Below the pieces are notes generated by a model. The model saw nothing but the letters and a program-made list of their open reading frames with translations. It made no database searches and was not told the origin of the DNA. From NCBI GenBank assembly GCA_964019415.1, contig OZ025874.1:2875696-2939695 (forward strand): a DNA stretch of 64,000 nucleotides, written 5' to 3'. Of the stretch, positions 13,216 to 26,663 are shown piece by piece. The position numbers and the translations under genes are program-made. Numbering within the stretch: position 1 is the first letter of the stretch; each line of letters opens with the position of its first letter. The DNA is from Ianthella basta (lineage: Eukaryota > Porifera > Demospongiae > Verongiida > Ianthellidae).

Positions 13216-13460
13216 AACTTAGCTGCTTCTGTTTGAGTAAACTTTCACACCTTGTGGAGACAATGGAGAATAGGTAGATCATAACCATGGTGTAGAACTA
13301 TTTTATCTATGTGTATGCCTGTAGACTGAATGAACAATCAGAAAGCAAACCCAGTTCTTGATGCACCTTTGATGATCTCTCTCAATTCCACTGTTGCCAC
13401 AGGAACTGCCCAATTCACTGTGCAACACTCTCTTACATGTACATAGAATAGTTTAGCTGA

Positions 13461-13470
13461 ACAGGAAGTG
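13461..13470. promoter_or_regulatory. ETS-like motif upstream of A2
   Basis: ACAGGAAGTG lies 246 bp upstream of the first A2 ATG, within a block conserved with A1 and A3. Confidence 0.45.
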
Positions 13471-13549
13471 AATCCTTATCCAGTTCTGAACTTGAATGGT
13501 ATCCGAATAAATTATTCTTTGGTATATATCGCAAGCTGCAACTCTGGGG

Positions 13550-13767
13550 TAGACATAGTCTATTGAGCTAGACCTCTTTCATGTTAAAGCACGAACAGAA
13601 GTAATCACCCGGGGAGGGCGAAAGAGGGTTTAGAATAAGTCATTAATATTCATAGAGTCTGATGGTTACTTAGTGGCACATTTCGTACTCAGAAAGTAAC
13701 AACCATACTGCTACGGTTATGTGAAACACGAAAGAGGTCTAGCTCGATAGACTAGTATAGACATAGT
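13550..13767. mobile_element. MITE-like element with TIRs and ~10-bp target duplication
   Basis: Inverted arms at 13556-13580 and 13730-13754 match over 25 bp with one mismatch (GAGCTAGACCTCTTTC and its complement). They are flanked by the direct repeats TAGACATAGT at 13550-13559 and 13758-13767. The element is about 200 bp and non-coding. The direct repeat length would suit a Mutator-like or related DNA transposon; the superfamily is not established. Confidence 0.65.
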
Positions 13768-15077
13768 TGAGAGAATGAATAATATTCACCGCAGAAACAA
13801 GAACACACAGTTTTGCAGCTTCTTCATTTCTGTCATCAAGTGCTATACACAACAGCACATCTAGTATATACGCTATGCAGCTAGTACAGTTACGTACATA
13901 GCTACATTTGCATACATAATGTCCATGCTTCAATTTGTTTATATACGTATTATTCATGTCCTATGTTCATTGTGTTGTCCTAAACAAGTACATTCTTGTG
14001 CACTTGCCATGAAGGACTGAAGTGATACACAATAATCCAATCATCTAATTTGCTGGGTATGTCACTGCAGTTAATTCACACAGATCAGCAACTGTAAAAT
14101 TTGCATAATTTAGAAGATGATGTGATAATTCAGCACCTGCCACCTAGTCTGCCAATAGCTAATCGACTTAATGAGAAGCACATTCTAGTTCAGTTTGAGA
14201 ATTCCTACAGTTATCTGCTCTGGACCAATGTAAACATATCATAGTGTCATCTGCATGAAGCAAACTCTGTTTAAGGGTAGGCCCTGCATCTAAACTAAAT
14301 GTGTTCTTAGATGAGTTATCGGTGATTGAAGCATGCAACCATGACGTATTGTGTTATTTCCTTCACAACACAGATGCAGCACACACACTCACACTGTATG
14401 TAATGAGCCATCAGAGTAGCTTGCTTCATCTTTTCACTCTTGTGTGAATTCTTCCTCACAAAGGGACTAAACTTACTGTAATTTACGAGGAAAACTCTAC
14501 ATATCCACATATGTATATGTAGTCAGTGTGCCAAGGCCTTCCACGTACTGCACTTCATCATTAGTCCAAATAGCTTACATTGTTCAACCAGCTCATGTCT
14601 GCCATTCCAACTGCAGACGATAATTCAGTTAGTTTCTAGCAGACACAGTCACGGCTGCTGTAGTACACCTTTCCTTGGTAAGCCAAAGGGTCAAAGGTGG
14701 TATTATGTATGAGGCATGTACATGTGATACTGTACCATACTTAGGTCTATTCCTAATCAGGTCAATTAGATTGCTACACATTAGTTTTTATCGAAACTGT
14801 CCACGATTATATATCATGTTCCAGTCACTGCACTGGTTACAGTATGTGTAAATGGGCACATCCCGTACTAAGGGTACTAGTAACGTGTGCATGCACATGC
14901 AGGTTGAGTGCTAGATATATGCAGCACCTTCAAAGCTCACCTGTCCTTACTGCCATAACTTCATTATATTTGTCACAATGCCATGTATGCTACAGCTAGT
15001 AATCTTCCATTGGAGCATAATTCTGACTACAGTCTGAATAGTGGCTACATGTCACACTACAGTTATAAGCACACATT

Positions 15078-15385
15078 TTAGGTTCTAGTAGCTGCATCTA
15101 TGGTTATCTTCTTGGCAACTTTTGCACCTGCAGATAGAGAGGTAAGATTTAGATAATACTCATAAATTATGTGCAAATAGAACATAGAGTGAATCAAGAC
15201 ACCACACCTACCTATAATAATATACAATTGCCTAGTTACTGTACACGCACTGTGGGGGGCTGACCACATTCTGGGACATACAGACTTGGTATAGTCACTC
15301 CACATGGACCTGGCTCCACAGAGTATCGCTTCTTCATAACAGTAATAGTTTTGTTTGTGTCCTGTCCATGGAGCCTAGTAATTAT
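15078..15385 (-). pseudogene. B0: relic of a class B receptor gene
   Basis: Only the 3' part of exon 4 remains (15236 to about 15385: LHGQDTNKTITVMKKRYSVE, GPCGVTIPSL, stop TAA at 15236-15238), plus the tail-like segment at 15078-15127 (AKVAKKITIDAATRT then stop). Exon 4 is cut off by a long (CA)n tract at 15399-15520. The donor that follows the stop in B1-B3 is changed to GC here. No FN3 or signal exon lies upstream before C2. It is a truncated copy, though still very similar in sequence to B1-B3. Confidence 0.8.
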
Positions 15386-15398
15386 GTCATGTACAATG

Positions 15399-15524
<126 letters not shown>

Positions 15525-16104
15525 CACCCCACACGCATGCATTCATACATGTACAGTATGCATTTGTACACACAGTATATGTACCACATGTTCACTGATA
15601 CAGTGACAACAAGTCTGGGGACTGGAAGAGGGAGACTAACATATTTAAATGATTTGACCACGAGGAAATGGTATAGTTTGACTATAAACTACCAATAACT
15701 AGTTGCAGCCATCCAGCCAAGGACAACTGGCCCAAACGACTGTGTGTAGCCAGTCACAGCTGTTGTATGAATGCATATTAGCAACATTATAGCCAAACTG
15801 TTTGCAGCATTACTGTTTACTAGTCATACTTCTCAATCATTGTTCAAATGCAAGTTCATTGCATGCAGTGTTACAGAGGTGACATTATATATGCTTACAC
15901 ACAGCTCTGTATATACAAGCTGTAATTCAATGCTACATAACCACATGAGCAATCTTCCAACTGATGTGAAAAGGAGAGTACAATGTCATACAGTAGTCAT
16001 TCAAAATACAACCCACAATACCTTAATTTTATGTCAGCTGATCTACATTTCAGGTTCACACTCATTACATCATGCACACTCAGATGCTTAGTTGCATACA
16101 AATC

Positions 16105-16110
16105 TTTACT
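16105..16110 (-). terminator. variant polyadenylation signal of C2
   Basis: AGTAAA on the minus strand lies two nucleotides beyond the C2 stop codon, at the position of AATAAA in C1. Confidence 0.4.
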
Positions 16111-16112
16111 GG

Positions 16113-19100
16113 CTATCTTCCACTTCCACTTCCAGCACTTTTGTTCCTGCAGAAGGTTAAAGTTGATTCATTCCATTTCTGTTCTGGTTTGTGCTCATCC
16201 AATGAATTACACTCTGTCAGTTTTGAATTCATTGTTCTACGTAAGACTCTTTCAAGGCAGATATAAATGTGCCAAATGCAATTTTATGAACGACTCCATT
16301 ATAATTAATTAAATATTATGCTAAACAGCCTATCTCTGGTGGGATTAATGAAGGAAGGTACATATGTTATTAAACTAAGACAAGAGCTCATGCATATTGT
16401 GTCTAGTTCTGTGGATGGAGTATGCATAATACTTACCTTCTCATACAAAGGCAAGTGAATCCAATCAGACCTGCTGTAATGAAAAACATGGCCGCATACA
16501 TTGACGACACAATGACAGCATTGCTCATTTGATAAGTGGATGTTGTTGTGGATGCACAGTGTGGGGCATAGAGATCTGGGACAGTGACTCCACATGGTCC
16601 TGGGCCTATAATATATCTCCTTCCATTGACAGTGATCCCTCTACTTTGTTCTTCACCGTGCAACCATGTGTCAAGGCTATCAAGCAAGGATAATGGGGCA
16701 TATGAAGAGTTTGCCATCTGCGTGAGATCTAGAGTAGCCCTGTAGATGATGTAGCCACTTGCCGGGCAGGCAAAGTATGATGAATACTGGTTGAATTGCA
16801 AATCATAAGGCAGAGAACAACGACAGCTTCTGATCAGTGACCAGTACAACTCTTGTCGAACTTGAGTGTGGGTTGAAGTTGATGTTCCCTGCATGTACAA
16901 ATTATTTGGCGAATTATAAGGAGACAGCTAGCCCCATTTAAATGATGTACTGGTGACAGGCAGTAACCTATTCGTATATATTCCAAGTTACCACTCACAA
17001 AAAAGTCCATTTCTGAACAGGTCTGAGAAGGCCACAGATGAATGCTGATCTCCAGGATAAGTGGCTTCACATTTAGAGAATCATTGGTACCGGTACCTGT
17101 ACAATAACTGTCACTGAATGTACATTGCTAATGTATTGCATATTATAGTGGATTACACCAACATATGCAGCATGGACATTATAACAACATACCTACATCC
17201 ACAAACCTCCTATTTGAGTATGTATATGCTGGCCTCAGGCGTCTTCTGTACACTTCTATGTACATGATGTACTCTTCATAGGTAAATGACTGTGTACTAA
17301 TAGTGTAGAAGAATCTGACTGCATTAGTGCTGTTGATTTGATATGTGGAGTGGTACCAAATGTACCGAGAGTAGCTGAAGGCCCCATGATTGTAGTACAA
17401 GTAAAAGAAGCTGATGTCATTTTCACTGTAGTTTCCATCCACAATGTCCCAGGAGAGAGTGAAGTGAGTGCCAGTTTTGTTCACGAGTTGGAAGTTGCGA
17501 ACATACTCCTGCTGGGCAGCTGCAGAAAATACAATGCATTGATAAATAATTGCATGATTATATACTTGAAATATTTTCATTTTGTTACATGTACTTGCCA
17601 GAAGATTCATATGAATAACTTCAGATGTTTGGACAGCATTATCTTGCAGGTACCATCATCAGTGCTGAAGTGAAGAATCACTACTCCCATGTAGTAGGGC
17701 ATGTACGAGCAATGCTCCACTGTGCAACAGGGCCCTTCCTTTATTTCTGTATATCACTGTTCTTTATGGTTTCTGCACTTTCATGGAGCATAAGCTTATT
17801 ATGCTTTTCATTGGAATATATCACTACCTTGTTAATGCAAGAGTGCCAGGAAAGGATTCACGGATATTATTCTCTTTATTTTCAGTTTCTGCTAAGTTTG
17901 TGTCTCAGTAATTAGAGAGTTACTGTATAGTGTTAATAGGACTATGAGCTGCCATTTGTGAAGGATGAGTCACACATATTCAGGTCTCACCATAGTTACA
18001 TAGGCAGTGTGTTGGGTGCTAATGGCATGCTTACACAATGCCGTGAATGCCCAGGCTACAGCCAGAAAGCCCAGGCTACAGCATGCAATTGAGCGCTTAG
18101 CCAATCAATGTCATCCTGTTTCGTTGCGAATCTGTTGAAATAATGCTGCAAGCTACAAAACTGAAATAATAAAAGCAGGAAGTGAAATGGAATAATTAAC
18201 ATTATGCAAACAGGGATCAGGGAACAGAGAAACATCTGGGATTTGTCGCACCGATGGAAAGCATCCTAATGGTGTCACAGTGGCGCCATGGAAGAGATGT
18301 AGGCTCCTGCCTGATACCTTTGCCCCTTCCTACCTGGCCAGTGCGGCTATAGCCATGCAGGAGCCGTAGCGGCTGCAGTAGAGGAGCGGAAGAAGACCAA
18401 ATACATTTCCCTCAGCCAGTGTCACTCTTTTGTCCCTGTGGCCATTGAGACAACCAGTGTGTTTGGTCCAGAGACTTTGGTCTTCCTGCATGAGAGAGCT
18501 GGGCCAACTTCTCCAGCAGGTGTCTACTGACACCAGATCGTTCAATCATCTTATCCAGCATTTGTCAGTGGCAGTTCAGAGGGGAAATTCAGCTTCTGTA
18601 CTGGGCAGTGCTGGTCGGGAGTGTGGAGGTCCCGCCTCTTTGCAGATGATTAACTGTTTGAACACTAGGAGGCAGCAGCGCCATCTGGCTATACCTAGAG
18701 TCTCTCCTTTTGTCCCATCACTGTACCTTTTACAGGAGTATTAATCATTGCTTTATAATTATGAATGGACAGTTACTTGATGACATTTCAGGAAAAAATC
18801 TATGCAAACAAAAAATCTATGCAAACATCAAGAAGAATGTGTCCACACTTTTAAGTCCTCTCAAGTCCAGCACCCTTAAAGACACAAGCGGTATACCACA
18901 AACGCCGTGCAACAGGATAACGAATTGCTTTGCCCTAACCTTCTTCTCGACACTCAACTGGAGCTTCCATTGATGAACAACTAACATTGATCTGAAGCTA
19001 TGAAGCTTATTTCTAGTACCACTTCTCCTACTGAGCTCAGAGGTAGAGGAGAAGGGAGCGAATGCGCACGGGAGGCAATTTAAAGCTCTTGAAAGTCATT

Positions 19101-19634
19101 GGCTTGCAGTCGTACGTACCGCTTTCGCGTTCGCAGTTGGCCTGCAGAGCACAGGATGCCAATATCATGGAATAAATGAATAGGGCCAAGTTCTTTAGGT
19201 GAAATTTATTTGCACTCTGGAATAGAGGTATCAAGGTACCGCGACACCGTGGGCCAGTAGTGCCGATGTATAATCAAGATCCATATCACCCTGTGCACCA
19301 TTCTATCTTTAAGTTGTTCTCAAACTTCATATCGCTTACTTGCGTTTGAATTCGCTGGCCATCCAAGGATTTCATTCTCATAGCTGACGCTTTGCGTAAT
19401 ACCACTTTCCATGCACTCCATCCTAAAAGGACCTCATTATACGTAGACTATATAAAACATATACACTGTGACAGCTACCTAGCTAATTGAGTGCTGCCGC
19501 ACGTACTCTCTGACAGCTGGCCATGGAGTATATGCTAGTTTACCTGTGAGTGTCCCGGCGAGCATCACTGATGCCAAAAATATTCCTGCCATCCTTTCAA
19601 ACGACTTCACTCCGGAAAACCGCTCTGCCGTCAT
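16113..19634 (-). CDS. C2: FN3/SEA-like transmembrane receptor with short tail
   Basis: Exons 19544-19634, 17193-17519, 16999-17096, 16437-16888, 16113-16146 (1002 nt, 333 aa; phases 1,1,0,2). The signal region is almost the same as in C1 (MTAERFSGVKSFERMAGIFL). The FN3-like exon has TLSWDIVDGNYSENDISFF and YIMYIEVYRR. Six cysteines are retained (QTC, CRC, FAC, GPCG, APHC), followed by a TM helix (AAMFFITAGLIGF). The tail is RNKSAGSGSGR, short and Gly/Ser-rich with no tyrosine. Intron 1 is about 2 kb because a degenerate retroelement fragment sits in it on the opposite strand (18241-18660). FN3 loop residues differ from C1 much more than exon 4 does. Confidence 0.85.
18241..18660 (+). pseudogene. 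retroelement remnant (RT-associated C-terminal region)
   Basis: Plus-strand frames show RTDGKHPNGVTVAPW, DTFAPSYLASA, EERKKTKY, HSFVPVAIETTSVFGPE and LSVAVQRGNSASVLG. These match, by recognition, the conserved C-terminal region of reverse-transcriptase proteins of invertebrate retrotransposons. The pieces lie in different frames and contain stops, so the copy is dead. It sits antisense inside intron 1 of C2 and is absent from intron 1 of C1. Confidence 0.7.
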
Positions 19635-19795
19635 GATCTGTAGCTTCAGAGGTATACACAAGCAGTTGTAGGTCGTTCAGTTATAATGAGAAATCGCTGG
19701 GGAAACGCATGCAACTGATTCGCCTGTACAAATGATTTGTTCGGGTGTTCGTGTTCCCTGCAGCATGGTTACATCTCTTTTTATTGAGCTTCCGA

Positions 19796-19804
19796 ACAGG
19801 AAGT
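19796..19804. promoter_or_regulatory. ETS-like motif upstream of C2
   Basis: ACAGGAAGT lies 162 bp upstream of the C2 ATG, in the same palindromic context as at C1. Confidence 0.45.
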
Positions 19805-20170
19805 CCTCAGATTCTTCCTGAAACCATAATCTTGTGTTCCTTGTGCATGAAATTGAATTCACATTAATAATGTAGGCAGCAGTACAAGTATCCAGAGCAG
19901 CTCTCGTCGTGGAAAGTGTCAAATAGATTAATAAAATGATCATATAATTATAGTAACATATACATGTCAAGTGTAATGAATAATTGTGACAGGTAATGCG
20001 AGCAGTAGTCCTCAGTGAGGGCTAGTTTTAAACTCCTTGCAGAATTTGAAGAAATGTGAGAATACAAAAGGACACGGCAAGCATACAGTGATACCTCAGT
20101 GCCACCCACTTCACACAGACTCATGTGCGCACACATACATTCACATGGATATTATTATATGCATACATCC

Positions 20171-20295
<125 letters not shown>

Positions 20296-21345
20296 GTATA
20301 TTTATATAATGCTCTGCAGCATTTCATTTGTCTGGTTTCACACAAACTGCTTATTGGTTGACATGGTCGGTGTTACCATGTGAGCACAGTCATATAATTG
20401 TTAAGTCCTCTGTAAACATCTTGCATGGCTCATCACTTGTGTATGTTCACCTGTGCCCAAATAAGACAATGGACATATATAGCTCTACCATGGAATGGCA
20501 AATGGGGTATTCACTTACCATACACAATATATCAGGCATGTGATGTGTACACTATGTGTGCTGCAGCATTTGCTACATACATGTAATGCTACTATAGCAG
20601 TCTCCATCTCAGTCCATATGTTGACAGTACACTGATACATGAGCCTAGTACAGTAGATCACTATTATGTCATTATACATTTGGTAAGAATTATGATTCCT
20701 CCAGTGCCTCTTTAAGACATTATTGCTATGAATTCTGCTGTGAAGGGTACGCACTCATACATGCACATGCATGCACTTGTGATCGAGCTTGCACAGACAT
20801 GCACACACACACACACTGCACAGCTACACGCTTACTGTACTGCTCTGTACTGGCTGTAATTATTGGATGAACACTGCAATAATCAAATTATCTGCATGTT
20901 GTGTCTAACATCCTCTCTTGAGTTAGAAGGCTGCCACTTAGAGTGTACTTTTATGGTGTTGTTATGATCCCTATACTGCTTCTTGTACAACTTCACTAAT
21001 GCACTACTTAATGCAATACACTGATACATTAATTGCACAACTTAATGGATGAACAATGACTAAACAGATGATTTGCAAACACTCTTGCACTTGAGCTCCC
21101 TATTAGCCAGCTCTATAGCAACATAGGCAAACTGATTGCCATGGTACAATAACTATTGTTTGCAATCATTCTTCTCAGCCAATGACCAAGTGCATTGACA
21201 TGACCTGCTTGTAATGAACATGCATGCAGTTGCACATCAATCATGAATGAATTTATAGGCAGCATTGTTTTCAAAGAGAAACACTGCAGTAAACACTAGT
21301 ATACTTGTGTAAAGATTCACACAAAACAACCAAGTAGTTGTATAA

Positions 21346-22912
21346 CTAAAAATCATCCATTTCAGCATATATCTGTTCAGGTTCAGGATAGTAATGGTTA
21401 TCCTGCCACTGCCTGTCAGCACAAGTCTGTTTAGTTCCATCGGGTTTGGCTGTGGCAGTCTCTCCTGTTGCTTTCCGTTCAGTGGAAGAGTTTCTTGCAG
21501 TCCTGCGAATATACCAACAGGAGGGTAGAATGCATAAAGCTGTGGGTGAATTTGTTGTACATTGCTCTACATGCAAAGCAACTCCTTTAACACAATGCAT
21601 GAGTCCATGCTTCTATACAGTGTACACCAAGTATTAAACAGTCATGAACTGAAAATGCCACTGAATAAATAGCAGTATGGCCTGTCTTTTAAATATGCTT
21701 TCATGAGTTTGTTTACATTTGCAGATTACTCTGATTAGTGCAAAACTTACTTTCTACTGAGTATGTTTATGTACCCAATGAGCGCCAGGGACAGGATGAA
21801 GAACATGCCAGCTAAAACAGTGGTCACGATGATGATAGTGTTGTCATTGAGATTCTGAGCAGCAGCTAAGGATACACAGTGTGGAGCATGGAGATCTGGA
21901 ATAGTCAGCCCACAGGGCCCTGGACCAATGAAATATCCCTTTCCATTGAGGGAGATTGCTCTGTTCTCATCTCCTTCCAGTAACCAGTCGGAAAGGCTAT
22001 TCTTTAGAGCTGTCACATCTAATGTGATGTTGTCAACAGTGGAGAGTCTAGCTCTGTAGATGACATAGCTACTTGCACAGGTGAAGTAGTCATCTTCCAC
22101 TGTAAAGTCATATGGCAAAGCACAGCGGCAGCTTTTAAAGAGAACCCAGAACACTTCACTGCGAACTTGGCTGCTGATGTAGGTGGACGTTCCCTGCATT
22201 GATTAAAGTCCTAGCCATAATCATTATTGGAGCAAGTTAGGCTGGTATAGCTAAATCATTTATATACAAGCAACTCACAACAAAGTCAGAGCAGGTTTGT
22301 GTAGGCCAAAACTGTATTTTAATTTCAAGAATTAGTTCTTGCACTGGAATTTCTGTGGATATTGACATGGTACAATTGTCACAACACATTTTACAGTGTA
22401 CGAATTTCAACTAAGCTGCACACGATGTGCATATGTTGTATAGTATAACTTACGTAAAGTCACCCATTCTTTTGCTGTATACACAGATCTGGGGTCCAGT
22501 CGGCTACTTCGGTACACTCTAACCCACATGATGTATTCTTCTTCATTAAAGTTTTCCAAAGAAGTGGTGTACATAAAGGTGGTGGTACCATTAGCACTGA
22601 TATTCCAAGTTGTTGAGCTGTAAGGTATGTACAGTGACCTGGTAGAGGAGTCATATTGGTAAAAGAAATAGAAGTAGTGTATGTAGCTGGAGCTGTAGTA
22701 TCCATCCACAATGTCCCAGGAGACTGTGACATCAGTGCTGTTCTGATCAACTTGAAGATTACGAACATGATTCTCCTGGGCAGCTGTACGTAAGGGATAA
22801 CATGTGCTTAAGGTTAGCCAGAGTTAACATTTAGAAGACTCCATTTACAATAAGTACCTGTGAGTGATGCAGACAGCAGTACTGCTGTAGTGAGAAGAAC
22901 TCTCATCATCAT
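21346..22912 (-). CDS. A3: FN3/SEA-like transmembrane receptor with YxEM tail
   Basis: Exons 22858-22912, 22454-22783, 22279-22352, 21751-22193, 21346-21502 (1059 nt, 352 aa; phases 1,1,0,2). The signal peptide MMMRVLLTTAVLLSASLTG is the same as in A2. The FN3-like exon has TVSWDIVDGYYSSSY, a variable middle, and YIMWVRVYRSSRL. The cysteine module is intact and is followed by the TM core AGMFFILSLALIGYI. The tail ends PEPEQIYAEMDDF, so Y346-M349 reads YAEM, and the protein stops two residues earlier than A1 and A2 do. Together with C2 it forms the second C-A pair of the array. Confidence 0.87.
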
Positions 22913-23156
22913 ATATAACTTAGCTGCTTCTGTTTGAGCAGTCTTTCGCACCTTGTGGGTAATGAGGAATAGGTCGATCACTAAAATGGTGTATAATCTT
23001 ATCCTTGTGTATGCCTGCATACAAAATGAGCAAACCAGAAAGCAACCCACTTCTTGATGCACCTTTGAGGCTCTCTCTCAACTCCACTGTTACCACAGGA
23101 ACTGCCCAACTCACTGTGCAGTGCTATCTTACATGTACATAGATTCGTTTAGCTAA

Positions 23157-23166
23157 ACAGGAAGTG
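23157..23166. promoter_or_regulatory. ETS-like motif upstream of A3
   Basis: ACAGGAAGTG lies 245 bp upstream of the first A3 ATG, in the block shared by A1, A2 and A3. Confidence 0.45.
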
Positions 23167-23242
23167 CTTCCTTATATCCTGTTCTGCACTTGAGTGGTAT
23201 CCGAATAAATTATTATAGGTACCATAAGCACAACTCTGACAG

Positions 23243-23243
<1 letters not shown>

Positions 23244-23329
<86 letters not shown>

Positions 23330-23347
23330 GCACACACGCACACACAT
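23244..23347. repeat. (CA)n microsatellite
   Basis: CA tract with a few GCAC interruptions at its right end. Confidence 0.97.
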
Positions 23348-26300
23348 ACCAAATGAACTGGCAGACATGGACACACACACACCACACATAAAGTATAATT
23401 GTATAGTGCACTCAACATTTCATTTGTCTGGTTTCACACAAACTGCTCTAATTGGCAGACATGTTGTAACCGGGTGAGCTCAGTCATGTTATTGTTAAGT
23501 TACCTGTAAACATCCTTGTTCATCACTTGTGCATCTTCACATATACCCAAATAAGACAATGGATATAGCTCCACCGTGAAAATGGCAAAATGGGGTATTC
23601 ACTCCCACACATACACATGCTTTTAAAAAGTGTACATAATACATTACATATACATACATAGTGTGTGTACACATGTATGCATATGTGTATTGCATCACTT
23701 ACTATGTATATATATTAATGTATAGCGTATGGTATATTTATATAATTACTATAGCTCTCATGCAGTCCATGTTGTCTGTGCAATTCAAATTCAGTGAAAA
23801 GCAAGAATTGTGCACAGACACATGGGCCAAACACAGTGGAGGCATTAATTGCCTTCACAAATAATTATTTCTGAATCCTCTTTCAGTACCTTTCATGTCA
23901 CTGTGTTAGTGTTATTGTTGCGATTCATAGAAGAGTGACAATGACTCAGATGTGCGCCAAGACATTAATATAGTAATCTTGATAAGTGTACCAAAGGAAA
24001 TGTGCTATAACCAATCAAGATTGACCATAATTGCACTGTGAGCATGCTAACTATCACTACGTCTCATGCACACAAAACAATTCCTAAAGCGTTACCAGCT
24101 CCTACAGCTTCTACCTTGTATACTTGTAGCTAAATGTACTAAAACTGCATCATACCTCACCACTTTCTTTCCAGCCCTATGTCGTTTCAAAGGTCTATAG
24201 ACAGTAACTACGTCAATTGTGTCCTGTTTTGACATCATTCCTTACGGTTTTTGGACGTAGCTCCTTCCATCAGGCATGGCTGTGCTTACGCTTGGAGTTC
24301 TTTCCTTCTCAATCAAATCAATATCGTACATTCATATAATTGTCTCAGCACTCCACGAAGGATCAGCCACTCTGATTGATGACAGCATACCTTAACTTGG
24401 TGCACGTACGTATATGCCCCATGCATGCTGCAGCACACTAATGTACTGAATATAGTGTGGTATCCTCATTGACAGTTCTATCATTTAATGCGTGTTGCAT
24501 GCATACATTATGTGCTATGTTATGTTATTCTTATCTTGAATGCTCAGTGGAGAACACAATAATCAGTATTCATACACCAAGAGCGCTCTGCATGTTTTAT
24601 GTGGCATATACATATCACACACACGCCCCTCAGCAAGTACATTCTTGTGCACTTGCCATGAAGAACTGAAGTGATACACTATTATAACCCAATTATCTAA
24701 TTTGCTGGGTACATCACTGCAGTTCACACAGATCAGCAACCTGTAAAATTAGTGGACTTTAGAAGTTGATGTGATAATACAGTATCAACCACCTAGTCTG
24801 CCAGTGACAAATTGACTTAATGAGAAGCACATTCTAGTTCACTTTGAGCATTCCTACAATTATCAGCTCTGCATGGACCAATATAAGCATAACATAAAGT
24901 CATCTGCATGAAACAAACTCTGTTTAAGGGTGGGCCCTGCAGCTGAACTTTATGTGGTCCTAGATGCACTAGCTTGCAGGCCGGCACGGTTTAGCAATGA
25001 TTTAAGCATTCACTGAACCATATGTCATATACCTAACGTAATGTATTCTTTCCCTTATAACACTGTCAGCACTCACATATACACTCACAGTGTAAGCAAC
25101 CATCAGAGTAGCTTTCTTCATCTCTCTCGTAACTCTTGTGTGAATTCTTCCTCACAAAGGGACTAAAATCTACTGTAAATCACTGGGGAAGCTCTACAAT
25201 TCCTCACTGGTAGTCAGTGTGTCAGGGCCTTCCACTGCACCCCATCATCAGTACAAATAGATTAACACTGCACAGCCAGCTCGTGTCTGTCATTCCAACA
25301 GCAAACACTAATTCAGTTAGTTTCTAGCAGACACAGTCACAGCTGCTGTAATGCATTATCCCTTGATAATCTTAAGGGTCAAAGGTGGCACGTATTATGT
25401 ATGAGGTATCTACGTGTGATACTGCACCATTATTAGATCTATTCCTGATTAGGTCAATTAGATCGTTGCACTTCAGTTATTCTCTGGAAGTGTTTACAAT
25501 CATATGCTCCAGGTGCTGCACTGGTTACAGTATGTGTAAAGGGATACGTGCACAACCCACTACTAAAGGCACTAGTAATGTGTGCATGCACATGCAGGTT
25601 GAGTACACGAAAGTCATATATCCATCTTCAAAGCACACTTGTCCTTAGTTACTATAACATCATTTTATTTGCTACAAAGCCGTATAGTGATACATGTACA
25701 GGATTTTGGAAGCATCATCAGAAACACAGACATTAATTACCATTCCGATATTCCAGTATGCATGGACATAAATACATACCATATCTATTTGGTACCTGCC
25801 CCTCTCTGATGTGCAATGCCAACGCATTAAATCAACATATGTAATATCAAAATTACTACTACAACACGTACAAAATGATTGAACACATTACATGCATGCA
25901 TATGCATCAATTATTTATGCTCAAATTACATAGTTGGTACTGCCTATTAAAGTCACTAGTATATTGGTATCTCAGTTTGTACTGAAGTTGAAGTCCTACT
26001 GAGTGGCAACCATGTGATTGCTTTCACTTCTGCTATTAATATACTTCTCGCTTTCGCACTTGTTTGAGGATACAGACTACACTGTGTATGCATACAAGCA
26101 GTGATGGCGCAAAGTATCGTACATAAAGGGATATTCTATAACTGTATACAGAGCAGTCCTACTCTATTATGTGGATGCCATATACTGCAACAGCTGCCAT
26201 TGTGTCTGCAAATGGCACTATACTGTCAATGTTTTGAACGTCATTCAGTGCTTCCTTAACTTCCGTGTTGTATACATTTCTGCAGAAAGCAGCGTATTAG

Positions 26301-26663
26301 ATGCCATGCTATATTGAGTACCAAAATGATTGCCATGATCATAATGTTTCCAAACACACTCAGTATACTACAGCAGACATTTGGTTCAAAGTAGACTACA
26401 GCTAGTAATTGTCCATCTCAGCAAAATTCTGACCACATGCAGTCAGAATAGTGGCTACATGTCACACTACAACTCTAAAGCACCCTTTTTGTTCTTTTAG
26501 GTTCAAACAGCTGCATCCATAGTCACCTTCCTGGCACCTTTTGCACCTGCAGATAGAGAGGTAGGGTTTATAATATATATTCATAATAATTATTTGTATA
26601 ATTATGCAAATAGAACATAGAATGAAACAAGAAACCACACCTATGAATAATGCATTTACCTAG

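Larger units (their letters stand above)
13216..15077. other. A2 upstream flank and class B-type downstream flank
   Basis: 13362-13470 is the A-class promoter block. 13550-13767 is a MITE-like insertion. From about 13975 to 15070 the sequence matches the 3' flanks of the class B genes (compare 24640-26500, 32440-34480 and 37630-39680), which marks this as the downstream flank of relic B0. No intact gene. Confidence 0.65.
22913..26502. other. A3 promoter side and class B1 downstream flank
   Basis: 23059-23166 is the A-class upstream block, followed by a CA tract at 23244-23347. 24390-24620 matches 31700-31930, and about 24640-26500 is the duplicated downstream flank of the class B units. Many short frames are scattered through it, but none continue between copies, so I call no gene. 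Confidence 0.55.

Noticed and set aside
26547-26656. Hydrophobic frame inside the intron after the B1 stop, possible hidden TM exon
   Set aside because: The paralogous introns in B2, B3 and B0 have indels that shift the frame, and stops appear. It behaves as AT-rich intron sequence.
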